DNA from: Xanthomonas indica
GTDB taxonomy: Bacteria > Pseudomonadota > Gammaproteobacteria > Xanthomonadales > Xanthomonadaceae
NCBI RefSeq assembly: GCF_040529045.1
Contig: NZ_CP131914.1
Coordinates: forward strand, 976,501 to 1,040,500
DNA length: 64,000 nucleotides
Direction of reading: 5' to 3'
Shown: in pieces, positions 57,322-64,000 of the stretch
Layout: each line of letters opens with the position of its first letter
Position numbering within the stretch: the first letter of the stretch is position 1
Notes under the pieces: generated by a model
Databases searched by the model: none
Told to the model about the DNA's origin: nothing
Seen by the model: the letters and a program-made list of their open reading frames with translations, nothing else
Position numbers and translations under genes: made by a program

Positions 57322-59013
57322 ATGCCCTCCACCACGATCAACCGCTATGGCGTGCCGCTGGCCTTGCTGCTGCTGTTGGGCATCAGCGGCGGCGTGCTGG
57401 TGGGCAGCCAGCGCTTCCTCGCCGATACCGCGGCGGTGCAACGCAGCCACCGGGTGATCGCCGAGATCGACGGCCTGCAGCTCAACCTCGCCGACTGCGA
57501 TGCCTCCCTACGCGGTTTCCTGCTGCTGGAAACCCACGAACACCTGGTCGATTTCCAGCAGTGCCAGCGTGCGCTGCCGCCGCGGCTGCAGCAGCTGGCC
57601 ACGCTGTTGCAGGACAACCCGGCCCAGCAGCAGCGGCTACAGGAGGTCCGCGCCCAGATCGAGGCACGCATGCGCGACAGCGCGCGCGCCGTGGCCCGCT
57701 TCCAGGGCAAGGCGGCGGGCACGCTCAAGCCCGACCCCGAGCGCGCGCGCCGTGGCCGCGCGCTGTCGCAGGCGATCCGCCGCAACACCGACACCATGGT
57801 GCGCAGCGAGCGCGCGGCGCTGGCCGGCAGTGCCCGCTCCACCGCCGCCAACGCCGACCTGCTGCGCCGGCTGGCAGTGGTCGGCATCCCGGCGGTGTGT
57901 GTGCTGACCCTGGTGCTGTACCTGCTGCTGCGCCGCGAGATCGGCCGCCGCAGCCAGGCCGAGCAGCGCGGCCACCAGGCCAATGCGCTGCTGGTGGGCA
58001 CGGTGCAGCAGATGCAGCGCACCGAACAGGATCTGCGCACGCTCAACCGCTGCAGCCGCGGACTGCAGAGCTGCGTGCAGCCGGACGAGGCGGTGGAGGT
58101 CGCGCGGCAGGCCCTGGAGCGCCTGCTCGGCGACGCCGGCTGCAGCGTGTACTGCACCGACGCGGCGGGCGAGCAGGCTGTCTGCGTGGCCCACTGGGGC
58201 GAGGATGCGCTGTGCGCGCCGACGCTGCCGCTCAACGGCTGCGAAGGCCTGCGCAGCCGCGCCACCCAGATCCAGCGGCCTGGCGCCGCGCCGGCCTGTG
58301 CCCACGCCGCCGGCGCGGTGCTGCATGGCACCTGCGTGCCGATGGTGGTGCAGGGCGAGCCGCTGGGCCTGATCCATCTGTCCAGCCGCGACCCGGCCGT
58401 GCTCGAGCGCCTGCCGCTGGTCGAGGTGGTGGCCGAACAACTGGCGATGGCGCTGCACAACCTGCAGTTGCGCCAGCGCCTGCGCATGCAGTCGATCCGC
58501 GATCCGCTGACTGGGCTGTACAACCGCCGCTACCTGGAAGAATCGCTGCTGCGCGAGCTGGCCCGCTGCGAGCGCCGCGAGCAGCCGCTGGCGCTGATGA
58601 TGCTGGACCTGGACCACTTCAAGGCGCTCAACGACCGCCTCGGCCATGCCGGCGGCGATGCCTTGCTGGCGGCGTTCGGCCAATTGCTGGCCGGGTTGGT
58701 GCGGCCGGAGGACATCGCCTGCCGCTACGGTGGCGAAGAGTTCACGGTGATCCTGCCCGGCGCCGCCGCCGACGTGGCGCAGCGCCGCGCCGAGCAGATC
58801 CGCGCCGCGGTGGCGGACCTGCGGGTGCAGCACCAGGGCCAGGCGCTGCCGCCGGTGACCGTGTCGATCGGCGTGGCCGCCTACCCGGACCACGGCCGCA
58901 GCACTGAGGACCTGCTGCGCTGCGCGGACGCGGCGCTGTACCGCGGCAAGCGCAGCGGCCGCAACCGCGTCGCCGCCGCCGGCGACGCGCCGCTGCGCGC
59001 CGTCGAGGCCTAA
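57322..59013 (+). CDS. CHASE3-GAF-GGDEF diguanylate cyclase
   Basis: The 563-residue protein has an N-terminal helix (VPLALLLLLGISGGVLVGSQ), a CHASE3-like four-helix periplasmic domain (residues ~30-190, ASLRGFLLLETHEHLVDFQQ), a second helix (~195-215), a GAF-like domain (~245-385) and a GGDEF domain near 400-560. The active site reads RYGGEEF, and the RPED inhibitory site lies five residues before it, so it should make c-di-GMP under product control. It begins 103 bp after the regulator gene and may be part of the same transcript. Confidence 0.92.
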   Translation: MPSTTINRYGVPLALLLLLGISGGVLVGSQRFLADTAAVQRSHRVIAEIDGLQLNLADCDASLRGFLLLETHEHLVDFQQCQRALPPRLQQLATLLQDNPAQQQRLQEVRAQIEARMRDSARAVARFQGKAAGTLKPDPERARRGRALSQAIRRNTDTMVRSERAALAGSARSTAANADLLRRLAVVGIPAVCVLTLVLYLLLRREIGRRSQAEQRGHQANALLVGTVQQMQRTEQDLRTLNRCSRGLQSCVQPDEAVEVARQALERLLGDAGCSVYCTDAAGEQAVCVAHWGEDALCAPTLPLNGCEGLRSRATQIQRPGAAPACAHAAGAVLHGTCVPMVVQGEPLGLIHLSSRDPAVLERLPLVEVVAEQLAMALHNLQLRQRLRMQSIRDPLTGLYNRRYLEESLLRELARCERREQPLALMMLDLDHFKALNDRLGHAGGDALLAAFGQLLAGLVRPEDIACRYGGEEFTVILPGAAADVAQRRAEQIRAAVADLRVQHQGQALPPVTVSIGVAAYPDHGRSTEDLLRCADAALYRGKRSGRNRVAAAGDAPLRAVEA

Positions 59014-59072
59014 GCGCCTCCTCCATCGCCACGCATGCCGCGCCGCGGCATGCGTGGGCGTCGGCGGTCGGC

Positions 59073-61238
59073 TCAGAACGACCAGCTGAAGCTCAGCGTC
59101 CCGCTGCGCGGCTCGCCCCAGGCGCCGTAGCCGTAGATCTGCGCGTAGTAGCGCTTGTCCAGCAGGTTGTTGAGGTTGAGCTGCACCGAGAACGCCGGCG
59201 ACAGGCGGTAGCGCGCGAAGGCGCTGACCAGCGCGTAGCCGCTCTGCTCGAAGCGGCCGTAGGTGGCGTCGACGTAGTAGATGCGGTTCTGCCAGTTGAC
59301 GCCGCCGCCGAAGGTCAGTTCGCTCAGGCTGCGCGGGGTGTAGCTGCTGTAGAGCTTGAGCGTGGTCTGCGGCAGCTGGCTGTTGATGTCGGCACCGGCG
59401 GCATCCTTGGCGACATAGCGCGAGGCGCCGAAAGTGGCGTTCCAGCCCGGCGCCAGTTCGCCGTTCAATTCGAACTCCACGCCGCGGCTGACCGTGCCCT
59501 GCGCGGCGATGTAGGCGGTCTCTGTGGTGCCCTGCACGAATCCGCTGGTGGCCTGGGCGACGTTGTCCTGCTCGATGCGGAACACCGACAGCGCGGCGTT
59601 GAGGCGGTCGTCGAACCAGGCGCCCTTGACTCCGGCCTCGTAGCTCTTGCCGATCACCGGATCCAGGTAGGCGCCGCTGGCGGTGCGCGCGGTCTGCGGC
59701 TGGAAGATGTCGGTGTAGCTGGCATAGACCGACCAGACGTCGTCGAGCGTGTACACCAGGCCGGCATAGGGCGTGGTCTTCTCCTGGTGCAGGACGTAGC
59801 CCACCCCGCCCTCGCTGCCGTCCACCTTCCAGTCGGTGTAGCGCGCGCCCACGATCAGCTTCAGCGGATCGGCCAGCGACAGCCGCGCCGCCGCATAGCC
59901 GGCCTTCTGGGTGACGGTGCCGCGGCTGAACTCGCTGATCGGCGACCAGGCCGGCTCCGGATACGCGCCGGTCCAGCCCAGGTAGCTGGGCAGCGGCCCG
60001 GGGAAGTCGAAGGCGCCGGTGTTTACGTAGCGGCGGCGGTTGTAGCTGACCCCGGCCATCAGTTCGTGCGCGCGCCCGCCCAACTGGAACGGGCCTTCGG
60101 CGTAGGCGTCCAGGCCGTCGACCTTGCGCCCGATGATGTAGTAGCCCGAGTACGGCACCACGCCGGCGCCGGTCTGCCGGTCGAAGCCGTAGATGGTGTA
60201 GTACGGGTAGAACAGCTTGTCGGTGACGTCGGTCTGGTCGTGGGTGGCGTTGAGCTTGAGCTGCCAGCCGTTGCCGAAGCCGTGTTGCAGGGTGGCGAAG
60301 GCGCGCTTGCTGGTGGTGTCCCAGAACGTCCAGTCGGCGGCCGGGTTGAACCAGCGCGGGTAGTCGGTGCGGCTGCCGTCGGCATACCACAGCGGGAAGC
60401 CGCCCCAGGTGACCCCGTCGGAGTGCTTGTTCTGGTAGTCGTAGCCCACGCTCAGCTGCGTGTCCGGGGTCAGGTCGGCATCGATCACCGCATAGCCCAG
60501 CGACTTGCGCTGGCTGTAGCGCTGCACGTACGAATCGGTGTCCAGGTAGCTGCCGATCACCCGTGCGCGCACGGTGCCGCTGGCGTTGAGCGGGGTGGTG
60601 ACGTCGACCGTGGAGCGGGTGCGGCCCCAGCTGCCGGCGCTGACGGTGACGCTGCCGGTCAGTTCGGCGCTGTCGGCGTGCTTGCGGATCAGGTTGACCG
60701 AGGCCGAAGGATTGCCGGCGCCGGTGAGCAGGCCGGTGGCGCCGCGCACCACCTCCACGCGGTCGTACAGGGCCAGGTCCAGCGCCGAATCGCCGTAGCT
60801 CCAGTTCTGCACCATCGTGGTCGGGATGCCGTCGAACTGGTAGTTGTCGATATAGAAACCGCGCGCGTAGAACTCGAAGCGCTCGCTGTCCGAGCGCGTG
60901 CTGGACACGCCGGTGGTGTTCTCCAGCACGTCGATGATGTCGTCCAGGCCCTGATCCTCGATGCGCTGGTGGCTGATGATGCTCACCGATTGCGGGATCT
61001 CCCGCGGCGCCAGGGTGAAGCGGGTGCCGGCACTGGTCTTGCGCACGCTGTAGCCCTCGGCGCGCTCGCCCTTGACGCTGATCTTGTCCAGGGTGGTGAC
61101 GTCGCGCTCGGCATCGTCCGCGCCGTCGTCGGCGGACGCGCTCGGGGTCGCGGCGAACGCCGGCACGGCGGCCAGCAGGCAGGCCACGGCCAGGGCCGAA
61201 CGGCGCGGAAAACGGCAGGTGGGGGTAACACGTGACAT
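59073..61238 (-). CDS. TonB-dependent siderophore receptor
   Basis: The 721-residue outer-membrane receptor has a signal peptide (FPRRSALAVACLLAAVPAFA), TonB box-like TTLDKISVKGE, a plug with REIPQSVSIISHQRIEDQG and RVEVVRGATGLLTGAGNPSA, and a 22-strand barrel ending in the canonical terminal Phe (TLSFSWSF). The plug text fits the FpvA/FoxA hydroxamate-siderophore class. A 350-bp non-coding leader precedes it, where a Fur site would be expected but none was identified with confidence. ATG 61238 is chosen because a normal signal peptide follows. Confidence 0.92.
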   Translation of the reverse strand: MSRVTPTCRFPRRSALAVACLLAAVPAFAATPSASADDGADDAERDVTTLDKISVKGERAEGYSVRKTSAGTRFTLAPREIPQSVSIISHQRIEDQGLDDIIDVLENTTGVSSTRSDSERFEFYARGFYIDNYQFDGIPTTMVQNWSYGDSALDLALYDRVEVVRGATGLLTGAGNPSASVNLIRKHADSAELTGSVTVSAGSWGRTRSTVDVTTPLNASGTVRARVIGSYLDTDSYVQRYSQRKSLGYAVIDADLTPDTQLSVGYDYQNKHSDGVTWGGFPLWYADGSRTDYPRWFNPAADWTFWDTTSKRAFATLQHGFGNGWQLKLNATHDQTDVTDKLFYPYYTIYGFDRQTGAGVVPYSGYYIIGRKVDGLDAYAEGPFQLGGRAHELMAGVSYNRRRYVNTGAFDFPGPLPSYLGWTGAYPEPAWSPISEFSRGTVTQKAGYAAARLSLADPLKLIVGARYTDWKVDGSEGGVGYVLHQEKTTPYAGLVYTLDDVWSVYASYTDIFQPQTARTASGAYLDPVIGKSYEAGVKGAWFDDRLNAALSVFRIEQDNVAQATSGFVQGTTETAYIAAQGTVSRGVEFELNGELAPGWNATFGASRYVAKDAAGADINSQLPQTTLKLYSSYTPRSLSELTFGGGVNWQNRIYYVDATYGRFEQSGYALVSAFARYRLSPAFSVQLNLNNLLDKRYYAQIYGYGAWGEPRSGTLSFSWSF

Positions 61239-61591
61239 CGCGGACTCCAAGGCAGCAGGCAGGGCCATCGCCGGCGCGGATGCGGCGCCGGGCGACGATC
61301 GAGGGTGAGCTGGCTTGGCGTGCGGGCCCGCCCGCCGAGGTGGCGGGCTGCGGGACAACGGCGCTGGCTGGCGCGGCCGCGGCGCCGGATTCCCAGGGGG
61401 ATACCCGGTGCGCGGGAAGAACAGGGGCGGACGAGCGCGCCCGTCCGCCGACAAGTGTACTGGCCGCCCGCAGCCGCGACCATGTCGGCGCCGACACAAA
61501 CGCTGGGCGCGGCTCGCGCATGGCGCCACCGCGCCAGCCGCTGTGCGCTCAGCGGGCCAGCGTGCGCGGCGCGTGGATGTCGTCGGGTGGA
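61239..61591. other. non-coding leader region of the TonB receptor gene
   Basis: This 353-bp GC-rich stretch lies between the receptor start and the 3' end of the cytochrome gene, all on the minus strand. It holds inverted repeats such as GCCCGCC/GGCGGGC near 61327-61352. No clear Fur box (GATAATGATAATCATTATC-like) is visible. Confidence 0.5.
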
Positions 61592-62158
61592 CTACCCCTG
61601 CTCGCGCCGCGCGTCCGCCGCCGGGCCGCGCGCCATGCTCGAGAACACGCCATCGCGGCGCACCCAAGCATGGAACAGCGCCGCGCACAGGTGCGCCAGC
61701 ACCGTGGCGAACAGCAGGTAGGCCAGCCAGCCGTGCGCGCTGCGCAGCCAGGCATACAGCGCCGGGCTGTGCGGGACGATCGGCGGCAACTGCACGCCCG
61801 GCCACAGCACGATCGGGTAGCCGCCGGCCGAGAGCATCGACCAGCCCAGCAGCGGCATCGCCAGCATCAGCGCGTACAGCAGCCAGTGCGAGGCGTGCGC
61901 GGCCACCTGCTGCCAGCGCGGCAGATCGGCCGGCAGCGGCGGCGGCCGGTGCCGCAGGCGGTTGCCCAGGCGCACCAGCGCCAGCAGCAGGATGGCGATG
62001 CCGAGCGGGCGGTGCAGGTCCAGCAGCCAGGGCCGCTGCGATACCGAGGCGACCATGCCCACGCCGACGAACAGCATGGTCAGGATCATCGCCGCCATCA
62101 GCCAGTGCAGTACGCGCGCGAGCAGGTTGAAGTGCGCGGCGCGGTCGTCGCGGTTCAT
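61592..62158 (-). CDS. cytochrome b561 family protein
   Basis: The 188-residue protein has four membrane helices with heme-binding His candidates in FNLLARVLHWLMAAMI, WLLDLHRPLGIAILLL, QQVAAHASHWLLYALMLAMP and WLAYLLFATVLAHLCAALFH. CybB-like proteins oxidise quinol or pass electrons to periplasmic heme proteins. The start overlaps the stop of the catalase-like gene (ATGA at 62155-62158), implying that the two work together, with the cytochrome feeding electrons to the peroxidase. Confidence 0.9.
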   Translation of the reverse strand: MNRDDRAAHFNLLARVLHWLMAAMILTMLFVGVGMVASVSQRPWLLDLHRPLGIAILLLALVRLGNRLRHRPPPLPADLPRWQQVAAHASHWLLYALMLAMPLLGWSMLSAGGYPIVLWPGVQLPPIVPHSPALYAWLRSAHGWLAYLLFATVLAHLCAALFHAWVRRDGVFSSMARGPAADARREQG

Positions 62159-63252
62159 TGCGCACCTCCGTGCGGCGTGCCGGTGGCGTCGGGCGCCTGG
62201 CCACGGGCGATCTCGCGCTCGCGGCGGTTGAAGGACTGCGAATACACCGCCGAGCGCGCGGCCAGGATCGGGTCGCCGGAGCCGGCGATGCCGCGCGGCA
62301 GGATCAGCGGATCGTAGTTGAGGTCGCGGCACGGCCCGGTGGCCTGCGGCTCGGCATGGTCCAGCACCAGGGTGCCGGCGACCACCTGTTGGCGGTCCTG
62401 CGGCCAGGGCTGCGAGGGGTCGTCGACCGGATCGCCGGGTGCGGCCACGGTCAGCACCAGGTCCCAGCGCAGCGGGCCGCGCGCCAGCCGCGCCTGCAGG
62501 TCTTCGCTGAGGAAATCGGCATCGGCCTTGGCACGTTGCTCGGCCGACAGCGGTGCGAACGGGGTCTGCGGGCGCATCGACCAGCGCACCGCGTGCGTGC
62601 TGCCGTCGGCGGCGGTGAAGCGGAACGCGTTGACGCCGTTGTACTGGGTGTTGGCCCAGCTATTCGACCATGGCGCGGTCTTGGCCCATTCCTGGAACTT
62701 CTTCGCTTCCGGGTAGCGCTGCAGGAACGCCGCCATCTTCGCCGGGTCCGGCTTGCCGGTGGCCGGGTCCGGGCGCGCGGCCACGGTCTGCGCCATGAAG
62801 CCCTCGGGGCTGGCGACCACGAAGAACGGGAAGCTGTTCATCGCCGTGCGCCACTCCTGGCCGTCGTCGCTGCGCAACTGCAGCGCCATGCTGCGCACGC
62901 GGGCGGCGCCGTCGGCGCCATGCGGGTCGCCACCGCCGATCGACAGGCGGCCCAGCACCGGCACCGAGGCCTGTGCGAACACCCGCGCCGAGGACAGCGC
63001 GCTGCCCTGGCCGTTGCCCTCGAAATAGCCGCTGACGCACACGCCCTTGCTGTGCGCGCGGCGGAAGCCCGGATGCGGCGGGCCGCCGGCTTCGATGGCG
63101 TCGGTCATGCGCTGCGCGGTCAGCCGCTGCGGGCCGCCCAGCCAGCCGGCGCTCCAGGCGAAGGCGGCGGCGAGCACCGCGGCGATCGCGGCGATGGCGG
63201 CCAGCGCCGGCCAGGGCCGCCGGCGCGGCGGCGTGGAATCGGGACGGGACAT
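62155..63252 (-). CDS. periplasmic catalase-family peroxidase (SrpA-like)
   Basis: The 365-residue protein has an N-terminal membrane anchor (WPALAAIAAIAAVLAAAFAW), then a minimal catalase fold: active-site His in GFRRAHSKGVCVSGYFEG, distal Asn/Phe segment MNSFPFFVVASPEGFMAQ, and proximal heme Tyr in RSAVYSQSFNRRERE. It lacks the C-terminal parts of monofunctional catalases, like SrpA and other small catalase-related peroxidases. It is exported, so it would reduce H2O2 or organic peroxides in the periplasm. It is coupled to a b-type cytochrome gene. Confidence 0.9.
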   Translation of the reverse strand: MSRPDSTPPRRRPWPALAAIAAIAAVLAAAFAWSAGWLGGPQRLTAQRMTDAIEAGGPPHPGFRRAHSKGVCVSGYFEGNGQGSALSSARVFAQASVPVLGRLSIGGGDPHGADGAARVRSMALQLRSDDGQEWRTAMNSFPFFVVASPEGFMAQTVAARPDPATGKPDPAKMAAFLQRYPEAKKFQEWAKTAPWSNSWANTQYNGVNAFRFTAADGSTHAVRWSMRPQTPFAPLSAEQRAKADADFLSEDLQARLARGPLRWDLVLTVAAPGDPVDDPSQPWPQDRQQVVAGTLVLDHAEPQATGPCRDLNYDPLILPRGIAGSGDPILAARSAVYSQSFNRREREIARGQAPDATGTPHGGAQ

Positions 63253-63425
63253 GGGGCGGCTCCTGTGGCGGCGGCGAGGGAGGGCGCGGGCGGGCGCGGC
63301 GCAGGCGCTAGCAGACACGGTCGGGCATGAACGCCGTGCAGTGGTGGCGGCCTGCACGCGACCGGCCGCGGCAGCGTGCCATGACCGGCCGGGCACGACC
63401 ACGGCGGCGTCATCGGCGCTGCGCA

Positions 63426-63431
63426 TAGAAT
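63426..63431 (+). promoter_or_regulatory. candidate -10 element (TAGAAT) for the antiporter gene
   Basis: TAGAAT lies 29 nt before ATG 63461, and a GCAGGGAG ribosome site follows. A good -35 is not seen. Confidence 0.4.
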
Positions 63432-63460
63432 CGCCGCATCTTGCGGGCAGGGAGTCGGCG

Positions 63461-64000
63461 ATGGCCGGTGCGATCGGGTGGGTGCTGGTGGGGCTGGCGT
63501 TCCTCGCGCTGGGCGGGGATTCGATCGTGAAGGCCGCCTCCGGCCTGGCGCAGCGCTGCGGCGCCTCGCCGTTCGTGGCCGGGTTGCTGCTGGTGGCCTT
63601 CGGCACCTCGTTACCGGAACTGGCGGTCAATGCGAGCGCCTACGCAGCCGGCGCGCAGGACCTGGCGCTGGGCAACGCGGTCGGCAGCAATCTGGCCAAT
63701 CTCGGCCTGACCCTGGGCCTGGCCGCGCTGGCGGCGCCGCTGCTGCTGCGCACGCGCCTGCTGCCGCCGCTGCTGGTGCTGCTGACCCTGGCGACGCTGG
63801 CGCTGATCGGCTTCGGTCTGGATGGCGCGATCTCGCGCGCCGAAGGCGTGGCGCTGCTGCTGGCCTTCGTCGGCGTGGTCGTCTTCCTGCTGCTGCGCGC
63901 GCGCCACGAGCCGGCCGCGCGCCAGCTCGGCGTGTCCGGCTACGCGGTGACCCGGACCGGACTGGTGCTGAACCTGCTACGCCTGCTGATCGCCCTGGTG
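63461..64000 (+). CDS. CaCA-family sodium/calcium-type antiporter, N-terminal part (cut by window edge)
   Basis: The first 180 codons run off the window. They encode about five helices and the first alpha repeat: LLVAFGTSLPELAVNASAY followed by LALGNAVGSNLANLGLTLG, the YrbG-type signature with the ion-binding Glu in SLPEL and Asn in GSNLAN. It probably exchanges Na+ or H+ for Ca2+ across the inner membrane. It is divergent from the catalase gene, 208 bp apart. The second alpha repeat lies outside the window. Confidence 0.9.
   Translation, partial: MAGAIGWVLVGLAFLALGGDSIVKAASGLAQRCGASPFVAGLLLVAFGTSLPELAVNASAYAAGAQDLALGNAVGSNLANLGLTLGLAALAAPLLLRTRLLPPLLVLLTLATLALIGFGLDGAISRAEGVALLLAFVGVVVFLLLRARHEPAARQLGVSGYAVTRTGLVLNLLRLLIALV

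Overview
The window is about 64 kb of GC-rich (roughly two thirds G+C) gammaproteobacterial chromosome. Gene content and repeats point to Xanthomonadaceae, most likely Xanthomonas: a VirD4-interacting XVIPCD-domain protein, a Xanthomonas-type PhoPQ operon, DUF1800/DUF1501 genes, GTAG-type REP doublets, GGGATTC-heptamer elements, and the motif CTTTCTTTTGGTTACTTTTC in intergenic repeats. Species cannot be fixed from the sequence alone.

Layout. 0-6.5 kb: N-terminus of a YadA-like trimeric adhesin, a histidine kinase convergent with an OmpR-type regulator, a Sir2 deacylase, an Old Yellow Enzyme, a 3-hydroxyisobutyrate-dehydrogenase-like reductase and a stand-alone XVIPCD protein. 6.6-7.2 kb: four tandem copies of a ~160-bp palindrome-rich repeat, then purU. 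8.2-16.3 kb: a BaeSR/SmeSR-like two-component system divergent from a complete RND efflux operon (adaptor, pump, outer-membrane channel). 16.5-22.6 kb: a large secreted hydrolase, metE under a cobalamin riboswitch, and dusA. 23-28.7 kb: a PepSY-like small protein with PhoP/PhoQ, then the DUF1800/DUF1501 pair. 29-33 kb: mtfA, birA-coaX-SPOR protein and tRNA-Thr(UGU).

33.0-36.6 kb is an accessory segment of lower GC immediately 3' of tRNA-Thr. It carries a translationally coupled HipA-like kinase/DUF3037 pair, a strong hairpin just upstream, a terminator just downstream, a degenerate gene, small orphan genes and an imperfect copy of the tRNA 3' end that may mark the far attachment site. This is the best candidate for a little-described system in the window.

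37-47.7 kb is mostly housekeeping: arginase, two tandem entericidin-like lipoproteins, a CsbD protein, trpS with a YegP-like tail, an MBL hydrolase, a Rap1a/Tai-like protein, two EamA transporters and a lipoprotein hydrolase. 47.8-53.3 kb is a MacAB-type efflux operon on the minus strand (adaptor, ATPase, two FtsX-type permeases), split by ~1 kb of nested inverted repeats. 53.6-59.0 kb is an ABC-2 exporter with a DesK/DesR-type two-component system and a CHASE3-GAF-GGDEF diguanylate cyclase. 59-64 kb holds a TonB-dependent siderophore receptor, a cytochrome b561/SrpA-type catalase pair, and the start of a CaCA-family antiporter.

Themes: three multidrug/export systems each sit next to or near a two-component system, and intergenic spaces are heavily colonised by several families of palindromic repeats. 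Several genes have a -10-like hexamer only 6-7 nt before the start codon, suggesting leaderless transcripts.
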